DNA of 64,000 nt from FEN-1297 sp963710735 (lineage in GTDB: Bacteria; Bacteroidota; Ignavibacteria; Ignavibacteriales; Ignavibacteriaceae). The notes beneath the pieces are model-generated. The model was not told the DNA's origin. It was given only the letters and a program-made list of their open reading frames with translations, and ran no database searches. The translations under genes were made by a program, and so were the position numbers. Below, piece after piece: positions 1-10,156 of the stretch. Position 1 is the stretch's first letter. Each line of letters opens with the position of its first letter. The DNA lies in assembly GCA_963710735.1 (NCBI GenBank), contig CAVQBN010000021.1:62001-126000 (forward strand), written 5' to 3'.

Positions 1-347
1 CAGCCGGCAATTCCGACTTTTTCCTTTTGAGTTTCGTGTTTTGCAAATTCAATTACATCATAAAGTATTGCATGTTCATAAGTAATGTATTTATTTACCC
101 GGTCGGCGGGATGAATAGTATAATTATACCAGCTTTCGGAATCATAACTATCGGGGCAGTAAACCTTTATTTTTCCCGAATCTATTAAATCGGAAATGGA
201 ATCGATTAAACCAGAGTCTTTACATTCATAATATCTTCCTTTCGCTGTAGGAAATAATATGATAGGGTATCCATCATGCCCGAAAACGAGCATTTCCATC
301 TCCCGGTTAAGATACTGTGAGTACCATTTATGAAAATCTTCTTTCAC
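1..347 (-). CDS. Esterase-superfamily protein, N-terminal part (cut by window edge)
   Basis: The frame is open from a GTG at 347 to the left edge, about 115 codons. The start of the protein reads KEDFHKWYSQYLNREMEM, followed by VFGHDGYPIILFPTAKGRYYE and later AILYDVIEFAKHE. This pattern of a strand, then a 'P-I-I-L-F-P-T' segment, is typical of the uncharacterised esterase-like alpha/beta-hydrolase family (COG4947 type). The nucleophile elbow would lie beyond the edge, so activity cannot be judged. A TAG stop lies four codons upstream of the GTG, which fixes the start region, although no clear ribosome site is visible. Family assignment is by recall of the pattern. Confidence 0.6.
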   Translation of the reverse strand, partial: MKEDFHKWYSQYLNREMEMLVFGHDGYPIILFPTAKGRYYECKDSGLIDSISDLIDSGKIKVYCPDSYDSESWYNYTIHPADRVNKYITYEHAILYDVIEFAKHETQKEKVGIAG

Positions 348-623
348 TTGAATTAATACCTAAATTGTTATGATTAATAATCTTATGAAAATTGACAAAA
401 TTTCTGCATCCGGTTAATTAAAACTCAAATATATGAAAATCTTTCACCTAATCAAGTTAAATACTTTTCGTTGGTGACCTGCAAAAGGTATTGTGATTAA
501 ATAACTTAACGAAATAAAAGAGATTAATAATTTTATCAGGATAGTTGGTTTTATATTACTTTCTATTAAATTGAAATTCTATCAATATTAAATTATTTTT
601 ATTTTCTTAATAAAAAGAGACTA

Positions 624-3233
624 ATGCAAACTCCCTTAATGACCCAGTACAGTAAGATTAAAGCTGATCATCCCGATACTATTTTGCTTTTCCGGATGGG
701 CGACTTTTTTGAGACTTTTGATGAAGATGCCAAAATCGCGTCAAAAGTTTTGGGAATTACTTTAACTAAAAGGGCTAATGGTGCCGCAGGGGATGTTCCG
801 CTTGCCGGGTTTCCGCATCATGCTATTGATACTTATTTACCAAAATTGGTCAGAGCTGGGTATCGTGTTGCTGTTTGCGAACAGGTTGAAAATCCGAAAT
901 TTGCTAAGGGAATTGTAAAAAGGGAAGTGATTGAAGTTGTTACTCCGGGTGTTGCTTTTTCTGATAGAATTCTGGACCATAAAAAAAATAATTATTTGAT
1001 GGCAATATGCATTAAAGAAGAAATTGCCGGAATTTCATTCAGCGATATTTCTACAGGAGAGTTTTATGCGTATGAAGTTCCTTCGTCTTTGGTCCGGCAG
1101 CAGATAGAATCAATTTCTCCTTCGGAAATACTCGTTCAGAAAAGAGATAAAGACCAGTTTTTGTCAATCGTAAATAAAATTAATTCTTCAATAAGAGTTA
1201 CAAAGATTGATGATTGGATTTTCAATTTTGAATATGCTAAAGAGCTTTTAATAATGCAGTTTAAAACGGTCAATTTAAAAGGATTTGGAATTGATAATTT
1301 TACAACTGGAATTATCTCTTCGGGAGTAGTTTTAAATTATTTACAGGAAACACAAAAAGAAAATCTCTCACATCTAAACAAAGTCTCTGCATATAATCCA
1401 TCTGAATATATGACCCTGGATTATTCCACAAAAAGAAATCTTGAAATTACATTTTCAATGAATGACGGCGGGCGTGAAGGGTCTTTAATTTCAATTCTGG
1501 ATAAAACCGAAACAGCGATGGGCGGAAGGCTGTTAAAGAAATGGATATCCGCACCGCTCAGGAAATTAGATCTGATTTTAAAGAGACAAGATAGTGTTGA
1601 AGAGCTTGTAAAAAATAAATCACTAAGAAAAAATCTTATTACCGAATTAAAAGAAATTGGCGATCTTGAAAGACTCATTTCAAAAGTATGTACAGGCAGA
1701 GCAAATCCCAGGGAAATAGTTGCGCTTAAAACATCACTTCAAAAAATTCCCGCAATAAAAGATCATTTATCAAACGCCGAAGTTAAAACGCTTTCCCAAA
1801 TTTCTGAAAAATTAACTGCGCTAGATAAGCTGGTAGAAAAGATACAAAATTCTATTGTAGATTCTCCGCCGCTTAGTTTGGTTGACGGCGGTGTAATAAA
1901 AAACGGGTTTAGCCCGGAATTGGATGAGTTAAGAGATATTTCATTGCATGGAAAAGATTGGATTGCGAATCTTCAAAAAACAGAAAGAGAAAGAACCGGT
2001 ATATCGTCATTAAAAGTAAGTTTCAACAAAGTGTTCGGATATTACATAGAAGTTAGTCATGCTCATAAAGAAAAAATTCCTTCGGATTATATTCGCAAAC
2101 AAACACTTGTTAACTCTGAAAGATTTCTTACTCCGGAATTAAAAACTTATGAAGAAAAAATTCTAAATGCAGAAGAAAAAATCTATGAGCTTGAGACACA
2201 GCTTTTTAATGAAGTGAGATTGACAGTGGCCTCCGAAGCAGAAGCAGTTCAGCAAAATGCCCGTATGATTGCTATGCTCGATTGTTTTATTTCGTTTGCC
2301 GAATGTGCAGAACATTATAATTATGTTAAACCGGAATTAAATGACGGCAACTCAATTGAGGTATTAGAAAGCAGGCATCCAGTCGTAGAGCGGATTCTTC
2401 CTCCCGGCGAAAAGTTTACTTCAAATGATTGTAAGATCGATAATGAAAGTGATCAGATAATCATTCTTACCGGACCTAATATGGCGGGTAAATCTGTTTA
2501 TTTAAGACAGATCGGATTAATTATTCTTCTAGCACAAATCGGTTCTTTTGTTCCGGCAAAAAAAGCGCAAATTGGTATTGTAGACAGAATTTTTACAAGA
2601 GTCGGTGCAAGCGATAATATAGCAGCCGGCGAAAGTACTTTTTTGGTTGAAATGCAGGAAGCGGCAAATATATTAAATAACGCCACGTCTAAAAGTCTGA
2701 TTTTGCTCGACGAGATTGGCCGCGGTACCAGCACATTTGACGGGATTTCAATTGCCTGGGCTATAACTGAATATTTGCACGAAAATCCCGATGTTGCCGC
2801 AAAAACTTTATTCGCTACTCATTACCACGAATTAAATGAAATGGCGGAAATATTTCCGCGAATCAGAAATTATAAAGTTGAAGTGCGGGAACATGGAGAT
2901 AAAGTATTTTTTCTTCATAAAGTAAGCTCGGGAAAAGCCGACCACAGCTACGGAATACAGGTTGCTCAAATGGCGGGGCTGCCGGTTTTTGTTTCCAACA
3001 GGGCTAAGGAAGTTTTGCAAAATCTTGAGAGTAAAGAGTTAACTCCGTATGAGATAAAAAAAGAAAAGCTTAGAAAATTAAAAGACGATAACGAAAACCA
3101 GATTAACTTGTTTGAAATAAAAGACGATAAAATTAGGGGTGAAATAAATGATATTGAAATAAATAATTTGACACCTCTCGAAGCTTTAAACAAGCTTAGT
3201 GAATTGAAAAAAAGAGTTAAAGATAATGCATAA
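624..3233 (+). CDS. mutS: DNA mismatch repair protein MutS
   Basis: At 869 residues this is normal MutS length. It recognises base mismatches and recruits MutL in an ATP-dependent way. The N-terminal mismatch-reading motif GDFFETF (Phe28-x-Glu30) is present. The C-terminal ABC-type ATPase has Walker A TGPNMAGKS, Walker B LILLDEIGRGTST and the TLFATHYHEL switch. The tail contains the PLEALNKLSEL segment of the dimerisation/helix-turn-helix end. The last 8 bases overlap the next gene, a lipoprotein, which suggests translational coupling, although no functional link is obvious. The gene is intact. Confidence 0.98.
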   Translation: MQTPLMTQYSKIKADHPDTILLFRMGDFFETFDEDAKIASKVLGITLTKRANGAAGDVPLAGFPHHAIDTYLPKLVRAGYRVAVCEQVENPKFAKGIVKREVIEVVTPGVAFSDRILDHKKNNYLMAICIKEEIAGISFSDISTGEFYAYEVPSSLVRQQIESISPSEILVQKRDKDQFLSIVNKINSSIRVTKIDDWIFNFEYAKELLIMQFKTVNLKGFGIDNFTTGIISSGVVLNYLQETQKENLSHLNKVSAYNPSEYMTLDYSTKRNLEITFSMNDGGREGSLISILDKTETAMGGRLLKKWISAPLRKLDLILKRQDSVEELVKNKSLRKNLITELKEIGDLERLISKVCTGRANPREIVALKTSLQKIPAIKDHLSNAEVKTLSQISEKLTALDKLVEKIQNSIVDSPPLSLVDGGVIKNGFSPELDELRDISLHGKDWIANLQKTERERTGISSLKVSFNKVFGYYIEVSHAHKEKIPSDYIRKQTLVNSERFLTPELKTYEEKILNAEEKIYELETQLFNEVRLTVASEAEAVQQNARMIAMLDCFISFAECAEHYNYVKPELNDGNSIEVLESRHPVVERILPPGEKFTSNDCKIDNESDQIIILTGPNMAGKSVYLRQIGLIILLAQIGSFVPAKKAQIGIVDRIFTRVGASDNIAAGESTFLVEMQEAANILNNATSKSLILLDEIGRGTSTFDGISIAWAITEYLHENPDVAAKTLFATHYHELNEMAEIFPRIRNYKVEVREHGDKVFFLHKVSSGKADHSYGIQVAQMAGLPVFVSNRAKEVLQNLESKELTPYEIKKEKLRKLKDDNENQINLFEIKDDKIRGEINDIEINNLTPLEALNKLSELKKRVKDNA

Positions 3234-3861
3234 GAGCAATCTAAAATTAAAGGTATTAGAATCATTTATAATCATTACAATCCTTTTCGTATTTTCTTCT
3301 TGCGGAAAAAAGTACACCCCCGAACAAGAAAAATATATTACGGGAATAGAAAAATTTAGAAATGAGAAAAATGAAGAAATGAAAAATGATCCGTCATCAC
3401 CGTTTAACCAGGATAAAAATGCTCAATTCAAGCCGCTCAAATATTTTGATGTTAATCCAGATTTTGTTTTTAAAAGTAAATTATATCGTTATGACAAATC
3501 TGATACGGTTATTATTTTCGGTACAAAAGGAGAGCAAAGAAAAATTGTAAGGTTCGGATATGTTTTAATTAATTATAAAAATAAACAGTATAAGCTGAAT
3601 GTATATAAAGGTTCTGCACAAAATGGATCTGTGTATTATACAATATGGTTCACTGATAAAACCACTGGTGAGGAGACTTATGGAGTAGGGCGTTACCTGG
3701 ATTTTGATTTAAATCAGGATACAAGCTATGTTTACACAATCGATTTTAATTTAGCATATAATCCATATTGTGCTTACAGTGCCAAATATTCCTGTGCAAT
3801 ACCATCCAGGGAAGATCATCTTGACCTGGCAGTTGATGCCGGTGAAAAGAATTTTCATTAG
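3226..3861 (+). CDS. DUF1684-like lipoprotein
   Basis: This 211-residue protein has a lipoprotein signal: a hydrophobic stretch, then FSSC with Cys about residue 26. It should therefore be anchored to a membrane on the periplasmic side. The C-terminal half contains the pattern typical of DUF1684: RKIVRFGYVLINYKNK, then YTIWFTDKTTGEETYGVGRYLDFD and a final NPYCAYSAKYSCAIPSREDH. The function of this family is not established. The gene overlaps the end of mutS by 8 bases and lies 21 bases before the DAHP synthase gene. Confidence 0.8.
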   Translation: MHKSNLKLKVLESFIIITILFVFSSCGKKYTPEQEKYITGIEKFRNEKNEEMKNDPSSPFNQDKNAQFKPLKYFDVNPDFVFKSKLYRYDKSDTVIIFGTKGEQRKIVRFGYVLINYKNKQYKLNVYKGSAQNGSVYYTIWFTDKTTGEETYGVGRYLDFDLNQDTSYVYTIDFNLAYNPYCAYSAKYSCAIPSREDHLDLAVDAGEKNFH

Positions 3862-3882
3862 AAAAATTAATAGGAGAAAATT

Positions 3883-4896
3883 GTGGTTATAGTTTTAGAA
3901 AAAAATGCGAATGATAAACAAATTGAGAATGTGATTAAACACCTGGAGGACTTTGGGTTTGCAGTCCATAAATCTACAGGAGTTGAACAAATTGTTCTAG
4001 GGGCGATCGGTGTAAAACCTGATTTTGATATAAGAAAAGTAAAAATTTTAGACGGCGTTTCCGAAGTTTATAGGATCACCGAACCATTTAAATTAGCCAG
4101 CAGAACATTTCAAAAAGAGGATACCGTCATCAAAATAAATGACGTATCAATAGGCGGCAATGAGGTTATAATGATGGCCGGCCCTTGTTCTGTTGAAAAT
4201 GAAGATCAGATTTTTACAATTGCAGAAATCGTTGCAAAAGCAGGCTCAAAAATTTTACGCGGCGGTGCTTTTAAACCCCGTACTTCACCATACGCCTTTC
4301 AGGGCTTAGGTGAAGAAGGATTAAAACTGCTTAGGAAAGCTGCTGATAAATATAATCTGCTGGTAATTACGGAGGTTATGGAATCGAGCCAGATTAAATT
4401 AATTGAAGAATACACTGACATTTTCCAGGTAGGTGCACGCAATATGCAGAATTTCCCTTTGCTAAGAGACCTTGGAAAAACAACCAAACCCATAATGTTA
4501 AAGCGGGGTTTAGCAGCTACTGTTGAAGATTGGCTTATGTCTACCGAATATATTCTATCAAGCGGCAACAAGCAAGTAATGCTTTGCGAAAGAGGAATCA
4601 GAACATTCGAAACTTATACAAGGAACACCTTTGATCTTTCTGCTATTCCTGTCGTTCATAAAAGAAGCCATTTACCTGTTATCGCCGACCCCTCGCATGC
4701 GACGGGAATGAGAGATAAAGTTCTTCCTATGGCTAGAGCGGCTGTTGCTGCAGGCGCAGACGGTTTAATGGTTGAAGTTCACAATGATCCTGAAAAGGCT
4801 CTATCGGATGGACCTCAAGCGCTTTTACCGGATCAATTTGTAGAATTGATGAAACAAGTAAAATTAATTGCCGAAGTAATCGGCAGAACAATGTAA
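3883..4896 (+). CDS. aroF: 3-deoxy-7-phosphoheptulonate (DAHP) synthase, type I-beta
   Basis: This enzyme catalyses the first step of the shikimate pathway, joining phosphoenolpyruvate and erythrose 4-phosphate. The 337-residue protein starts with a ferredoxin-like domain (about residues 1-70) typical of the I-beta subtype and linked in that group to feedback control. The catalytic barrel follows, with MAGPCSVEN, LRGGAFKPRTSPYAFQG, VGARNMQNF, LKRGLAATVEDW and ADPSHATG motifs. The GTG start at 3883 has AGGAGA 9 bases upstream. Prephenate dehydrogenase follows after 42 bases, so the two probably serve tyrosine synthesis together. Confidence 0.96.
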   Translation: MVIVLEKNANDKQIENVIKHLEDFGFAVHKSTGVEQIVLGAIGVKPDFDIRKVKILDGVSEVYRITEPFKLASRTFQKEDTVIKINDVSIGGNEVIMMAGPCSVENEDQIFTIAEIVAKAGSKILRGGAFKPRTSPYAFQGLGEEGLKLLRKAADKYNLLVITEVMESSQIKLIEEYTDIFQVGARNMQNFPLLRDLGKTTKPIMLKRGLAATVEDWLMSTEYILSSGNKQVMLCERGIRTFETYTRNTFDLSAIPVVHKRSHLPVIADPSHATGMRDKVLPMARAAVAAGADGLMVEVHNDPEKALSDGPQALLPDQFVELMKQVKLIAEVIGRTM

Positions 4897-4938
4897 ATTA
4901 AATTTATTACAAATATTTGAATAGAGTTTAAGAACAAA

Positions 4939-6018
4939 TTGGCATTAAAAAATATTTCTATAATTGGTCTGGGTTTAATAGGCGGATCGATTGCAAAAGC
5001 GCTAAAAAATAGTTCCACTTCTTTCTTCATTAAGGGATTTGATAAAAAGGAAATTCTCGAAGAATCGTTAGAAGACGGCTCAATTGATGAAGCATTAAAG
5101 TCAGTTGACGAATCAAAAAATTCTGATATTATTTTCCTTTGCCTGCCCACTGAGTTATCACTCGAATATTTTATCAAACTTGCTCCAGTTATAAGTGAAA
5201 ATACCATTATTACCGACGTCTGTGGTGTAAAAGGAATCTTTGAAACAAGCTGGGAAAAAATAAAAAGCAAAGGCTTTTACATTGGCGGACACCCGATGAC
5301 CGGTAAGGAAACCAGCGGTTATATCAGTTCCGATCCGCTTTTATTTGAAAATTCTGTTTATATTATTTCCGAGGCAGCTAAAAAATTAAATAACCTTGAT
5401 GAGTTTCTTGAGATTATAAAATTATTGGGTGCACGAATTAGAATGCTGGATCCGTATTTACACGACAAAGTAATTTCTAGAGTTAGTCACTTGCCACAGC
5501 TTCTTTCAATCGCTTTAGTGAATGCGGCCGGGGAAAATGGAAACGGAGTCAATTATTTAGATTTTGCCGCCGGCGGTTTTAGAGATATGACAAGAATTGC
5601 ATCAAGTAGTTATGATATTTGGGAAGCCGTATTAAAATTAAATAAGGAGGAGATACTAAATTCCATTGAGCTGCTGAATAAAGGACTGCTTAATATTGAA
5701 GAACTTCTGAAAGAAAATAATTTGAACGAGCTGCAATTGTTATTTCAAAAAGCCCGTACAAAGAGAGACGAAATACCAAAGAACGCTAAAGGATTTCTTA
5801 ATCCGCTTTATGATTTATTTATTTATGTTAAAGATGAGCCGGGTGTTCTAAGTAAACTAACCACACTGATGTATAAGAACAATATTAATATTAAAGATAT
5901 TGAACTTTTAAAAATTCGTGAAGGAACCGGCGGCACTTTTAGAATTTCTTTCGAAAGTGAAAAGAATGGTCTTACGGCAAAAAAATTAATTGAAGAAGCA
6001 GGATTTGCCACTAAGTAA
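4939..6018 (+). CDS. tyrA: Prephenate dehydrogenase with C-terminal ACT domain
   Basis: This enzyme converts prephenate to 4-hydroxyphenylpyruvate with NAD(P), in tyrosine synthesis. The N-terminal Rossmann signature is IGLGLIGGSIAKAL. It is followed by FLCLPTE, IITDVCGVKG, GGHPMTGKETSGY and SHLPQLLS, all typical of TyrA. Residues from about 285 form an ACT domain (YVKDEPGVLSKLTTLMYKNN), the usual site for amino acid feedback. The start is TTG at 4939; the protein begins directly with the Rossmann strand, so no longer form is needed. It probably forms an operon with the DAHP synthase upstream. Confidence 0.95.
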   Translation: MALKNISIIGLGLIGGSIAKALKNSSTSFFIKGFDKKEILEESLEDGSIDEALKSVDESKNSDIIFLCLPTELSLEYFIKLAPVISENTIITDVCGVKGIFETSWEKIKSKGFYIGGHPMTGKETSGYISSDPLLFENSVYIISEAAKKLNNLDEFLEIIKLLGARIRMLDPYLHDKVISRVSHLPQLLSIALVNAAGENGNGVNYLDFAAGGFRDMTRIASSSYDIWEAVLKLNKEEILNSIELLNKGLLNIEELLKENNLNELQLLFQKARTKRDEIPKNAKGFLNPLYDLFIYVKDEPGVLSKLTTLMYKNNINIKDIELLKIREGTGGTFRISFESEKNGLTAKKLIEEAGFATK

Positions 6019-6045
6019 TATTATTTTTGAGTAAATGTTGCTCTG

Positions 6046-7497
6046 ATGAGAATTATAAAAAATAAATTGATTTACCTCCTTTGTTTATCTTTTTTAATTT
6101 CTGGTTGTAAAAACAATGTCCAATCGAATGCTTTTAATAAAGTAAAAAAAGAAATAAAAACATTTAATAGCTTAACAAATGAGTTAGATTCTCCAAGCAA
6201 TAATGATCTGGATTCAATAAAAATTTATTTTGGTATATACGAAACTATTAAAAAGCCTCAATTATTTGATTACCTTATAAACGAGAGCCTCCCCTTTGTG
6301 TTTTTGCCGCAACAAATTGTTAAATATCCCGAATTCTCATCAAAAATCCTTGACATAATATCTTCAAAGAAATATTTACGATTATATCAAATGACTTTAG
6401 GACTGCAAGCCTACGCTAAAGCTGAAGAAGCTGTATTTACGCAGAATGCAGTAAACAATATTAGAGATTATATTAATAATTCAAATGTGAATACACAGAA
6501 CAGGGTAAATTGTCTTAATACAATTATTAGTCTTGAAAGTTCATTACCTGTTTCCAAAGAAGCTCTCTCAGAGCGTTATAGACTTATGATTTACAATCTT
6601 CTTTCTGGCCAGTTTCCTAATTCAGATTATGGATATATCCTGGATGAAGTAATTAAGAATTCCAAAGAAATACTTTCAAACCTGGATACAACAAAATTAA
6701 AAAAGTATGAAAAATATCGGGCTAGGTATCGTTATTATTTAGCCGATGCTTATTATTTAAAAGCAAATTTAGCCTTAAAATTTAAAGATAAAGAAAAGGC
6801 GTTAAAGGATTTTCAATTATCCAGCAATTATAGTCCGGATGCAAGTGATAGAAATATTCGCACTTATTTATCGGATAAAATTTACCTTCACGGGTTTGAT
6901 GATTATTCTTTGTTTTATCAGAATGAGTTAAAAGCAGCAAAAGATCCTGAAGCTGCTCTAGACTTACTGGCTAGGAGTACAGTTTATAATGTTGACAACG
7001 AGCCTGAGTTGAGGGCATTATTCAAAAAATTACATCCTTCAGGATCATTTAGGAAATACTGGAGAAAAGAATTGGATAAAATATTACCGGCCGCTCCAAA
7101 CTTTGAACTAAAATCATTGTCGGGCAAGATTATAAAGCTATCTGATTTTAGAGGGAAATGGGTTGTGCTAGACTTTTGGGGAAGCTGGTGTCATTTTTGT
7201 GTTCAGGAAATGCCGAACATCGAGGAACTTTTTGATTACATAAATAATCATAGAAAAAATAATGCTTGTTTACTTACCTTAAACTACGGAGAAAAGCCGG
7301 AACGAACCGAAAAATTTATGCATGCCATGAACTACAATTTCCCCATAGTTTTTGCGGATTCTAAAGTAATTAATGACTATAAAATTACAGGCTTTCCTAC
7401 TAAGTTTTTAATTACTCCCGCCGGCAAATATTTTGAAATGCCGTTTGATAGTGATTGGAAAAGAACTGTTCGGGAATATGTTTTTAATTCTAAATAA
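6046..7497 (+). CDS. TlpA-like thioredoxin-fold lipoprotein
   Basis: The 483-residue protein begins with a lipoprotein signal ending LISGC (Cys21). Residues about 30-345 form a mostly helical region with TPR-like features (YYLADAYYLKANLALKF). The last 140 residues form a TlpA/ResA-type thioredoxin domain: PAAPNFELKSLSGK, then VLDFWGSWCHFCVQEMP with the redox pair WCHFC, and the cis-Pro region ITGFPTKFLI. The likely role is periplasmic disulfide exchange on an unknown substrate. The gene lies 27 bases after tyrA on the same strand. Confidence 0.85.
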   Translation: MRIIKNKLIYLLCLSFLISGCKNNVQSNAFNKVKKEIKTFNSLTNELDSPSNNDLDSIKIYFGIYETIKKPQLFDYLINESLPFVFLPQQIVKYPEFSSKILDIISSKKYLRLYQMTLGLQAYAKAEEAVFTQNAVNNIRDYINNSNVNTQNRVNCLNTIISLESSLPVSKEALSERYRLMIYNLLSGQFPNSDYGYILDEVIKNSKEILSNLDTTKLKKYEKYRARYRYYLADAYYLKANLALKFKDKEKALKDFQLSSNYSPDASDRNIRTYLSDKIYLHGFDDYSLFYQNELKAAKDPEAALDLLARSTVYNVDNEPELRALFKKLHPSGSFRKYWRKELDKILPAAPNFELKSLSGKIIKLSDFRGKWVVLDFWGSWCHFCVQEMPNIEELFDYINNHRKNNACLLTLNYGEKPERTEKFMHAMNYNFPIVFADSKVINDYKITGFPTKFLITPAGKYFEMPFDSDWKRTVREYVFNSK

Positions 7498-7612
7498 AAT
7501 ATCTCATAATTTTCTATTCCGCTAACTTAAAACTATAATCCTTCTTTCATTATAAAAACAAAAACGAATTTTATAGTTATTAAAAATTTATTTGAATCAA
7601 AAAGTTAGAAAA

Positions 7613-8530
7613 TTATTGACCAATATTTTTATGCTGAATCTTAATCGCTTTGTTTTGTTCCTTGCTCAAATCCGCTTCGAGCTGAATTGTCGGGTGATCG
7701 ATTCCGAATTTTTCATTTAATGCTTTTTCAAGAACATCAATAATTAAATATCCCTTACTAATCAACTGATCTTCGATCACAACGTGAGCGCTAAGCGCAT
7801 ACATTTTGGAAGAGAGCGACCATATGTGAAGATGGTGAACATCTTTAACTTCGGGAAAGGAAGAAATAAAAGCTGAGACTTCCTCCATTTTTATATTTTT
7901 CGGAGTTCCTTCGCTTAAAATATTAATTGTTTCTTTAACAACATCCCAGCCGCTTTTTATAATGAATAATCCTATTACTATTGAGAAAATCGGATCGAGA
8001 ATTATCCAGTTGAAAAAATAAATTAACGTACCTGCAATAATGACAAGCAGAGAGTTTAAAGCATCAAAGAATAAATGAAGATAAGCAGTCTTTGTATTTA
8101 AATCCTCATGAGAATTTTTGTGAAGTAAATAAGTTGAAATGGAATTTGCAATGAATCCTATTGCTGCAACAATAATTACCCATAATGCCAGAACGTTTTG
8201 AGGATGCAGTATTCGTCCTACAGCCTCATAAATAATATAAGCACCGATTAAAAGCAGTGCTGAAGAATTAATAAAAGCAACAATAATTTCCGCCCTAATG
8301 TAGCCGTAAGATTTATTTGGGGTAGCTTTCCAGTTGGACATTCTAACAGCCGCTAAACTTAAGATAAGTGAAATCAAATCACCGAAGTTGTGCAAAGCAT
8401 CAGAAATAAGAGCTAGACTATTGCTTATAATACCGGCAAATAATTCTCCGACTACGATTATTGAGTTAAGGAAAATCGATATTATTAGATTTTTTTGTGT
8501 ACTTGAACGATTTATTGAATGTTGATGCAT
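7613..8530 (-). CDS. Cation diffusion facilitator (CzcD-type) metal exporter
   Basis: The 305-residue protein has about six transmembrane segments and a cytosolic C-terminal domain. Helix 2 carries DALHNFGD and helix 5 carries HLFFDALNS, giving the His/Asp metal-binding quartet of Zn/Co/Cd exporters of this family. The C-terminal part (VHHLHIWSLSSKMYALSAHV) is the CDF dimerisation domain. Export of divalent metal from the cytoplasm by proton exchange is inferred from the family. The start at 8530 (MHQHSIN) is followed directly by the first membrane helix. It is transcribed alone, convergent with the TlpA-like gene. Confidence 0.93.
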   Translation of the reverse strand: MHQHSINRSSTQKNLIISIFLNSIIVVGELFAGIISNSLALISDALHNFGDLISLILSLAAVRMSNWKATPNKSYGYIRAEIIVAFINSSALLLIGAYIIYEAVGRILHPQNVLALWVIIVAAIGFIANSISTYLLHKNSHEDLNTKTAYLHLFFDALNSLLVIIAGTLIYFFNWIILDPIFSIVIGLFIIKSGWDVVKETINILSEGTPKNIKMEEVSAFISSFPEVKDVHHLHIWSLSSKMYALSAHVVIEDQLISKGYLIIDVLEKALNEKFGIDHPTIQLEADLSKEQNKAIKIQHKNIGQ

Positions 8531-8723
8531 GGTTAGAATATCTTTAAAATATTATCCAAGTATTCTTTCATTATAATTAATTGCACTGAATAATAATATT
8601 ATTCTTATTTTAAGGTAAATTTTATCAATTTTTCTTAACAAAAAATAATGATAATTTTACAACTTAATTTAAAGCGAAAAATTATCACTGAAAACATTAT
8701 TTAAAAATATTTTCCGAAATTTT

Positions 8724-10061
8724 ATGTATAGACTTTTTCATGGTATCCTGGTTATTTCTTTAATACTTTTATTTACTTCAATTGGGAATTCACAGGAAAC
8801 ATCCGGTTCAGTAACTAAAAAAACTTATTATCCGAACGGCAGCCTAAAAACTCTGGGAAGTTATTTAAATGGTAAGCTAAACGGAATTTATATAGAATAT
8901 TATCCGAATGGCCATTTGTGGAAAGTTTGGAACTATGTCGATGGTAAAGAACAGGGGAAATCTGATTGGTATTTTGAAGATGGATTATTGAGCATTGAAT
9001 GGAATTATAGTTATGGTTTGAAAGAAGGATTATCAAAATGGTATTATGAAACCGGTGAATTATGGTCTGTTCAAAATTATGTTCATGGAAAACTGGAAGG
9101 TGTGACGCATACATATTACAAGTCGGGGGAATTACAAGGAGATTGGAACTATGTAAATGGTGAACTACAGGGTGTTTCCAAAACTTATTTTAAAAATGGT
9201 CAGGTTGAGGTTTTAAAAACCTATTCAAACGGGCTGCGTAACGGCCCATCAACAGTATATAATGATAATGGTTCAGTTGCGTTGGAATCCAACTTCAAGG
9301 ATGACAAACTTGAAGGTGAAGTGAAAATATTTGATCTTGCAGGGAATGTAAGAGTTATTGATGATTATGTTAATGGGCAACTAGTCAATAGGGTTCGCTA
9401 CAATATTATGGGCAAATTTCAGTCTGTAGAAAAAACTCAGCGGACATATTATCAAAACGGATCTATGAAAAGTGAAATCCATTATAGAGATAGTGTAAAA
9501 AATAGTTTTGCAAGATATTATTATGATAACGGTTTTTTAAAGGAAGAATGGAATTATAAGAACGATACTTTGCAGGGAAGATCATTTAAATATTATGATA
9601 ATGGAATTCTTAAATCTTCAATGGATTTTATTAATGGTGTTCAAATAGGAATTACAAGAAATTATAGTGAAAACGGAACTTTAGAGTCTGAAATAAATTA
9701 TTCCAATAATAAGAAGAACGGATTAGAATTAACATACTACAAGGGCGGTGTACTTAAATCTGATTTTAATAATGTTAATGACATACCTAATGGCGATTAT
9801 AAGACTTATTATGATAACGGCCTCCTGGAGTCAGAAGCAAATTATTCAAATGGGAAAATTACCGGGCAGAAAAAATATTATTATAAATACGGTGCGCTAA
9901 AGAAAGTTGAAGGGTATTGGGACGGTAAAATAGATGGCTTTGTAAGAACTTATTTTGAAGACGGGCAGCTTAAAACTGAAGAGTACTATGCAAATGGCAA
10001 ACTAGTAAGCAGCAAAGAATATAACGAGAGCGGAAAACTTATTTCATCTATAGGATATTAA
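8724..10061 (+). CDS. Exported MORN-variant (YwqK-type) repeat protein
   Basis: The 445-residue protein has an N-terminal signal peptide (hydrophobic residues about 8-20, ending GNSQ). The rest is built of about 17 repeats of roughly 23 residues with the consensus 'YY.NG.L..E.NY.NGK..G', as in YYPNGHLWKVWNYVDGKEQG. This is the MORN variant repeat (PF07661) found in proteins sometimes annotated as YwqK-family antitoxins. The repeats form a beta-solenoid-like surface, and the function here is unknown. One repeat around residues 230-245 (NIMGKFQSVEKTQRTYY) is degenerate and divides the array in two. No toxin gene lies beside it. Confidence 0.85.
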   Translation: MYRLFHGILVISLILLFTSIGNSQETSGSVTKKTYYPNGSLKTLGSYLNGKLNGIYIEYYPNGHLWKVWNYVDGKEQGKSDWYFEDGLLSIEWNYSYGLKEGLSKWYYETGELWSVQNYVHGKLEGVTHTYYKSGELQGDWNYVNGELQGVSKTYFKNGQVEVLKTYSNGLRNGPSTVYNDNGSVALESNFKDDKLEGEVKIFDLAGNVRVIDDYVNGQLVNRVRYNIMGKFQSVEKTQRTYYQNGSMKSEIHYRDSVKNSFARYYYDNGFLKEEWNYKNDTLQGRSFKYYDNGILKSSMDFINGVQIGITRNYSENGTLESEINYSNNKKNGLELTYYKGGVLKSDFNNVNDIPNGDYKTYYDNGLLESEANYSNGKITGQKKYYYKYGALKKVEGYWDGKIDGFVRTYFEDGQLKTEEYYANGKLVSSKEYNESGKLISSIGY

Positions 10062-10156
10062 ACAAGAGTAATTCTGAATAAATTATTATTTTTAATTATG
10101 TCAATATCAACTTTCATTTAATAATTATCTGTTAATTTAAATTGTAAGAAATTAAA

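Noticed and set aside
2498..3265. Several minus-strand frames opposite mutS
   Set aside because: Shadows of a strongly coding plus-strand gene.
8724..10061. Regular repeats suggesting a CRISPR or tandem DNA repeat
   Set aside because: The repetition is at protein level (MORN variant), with poor DNA identity between units.
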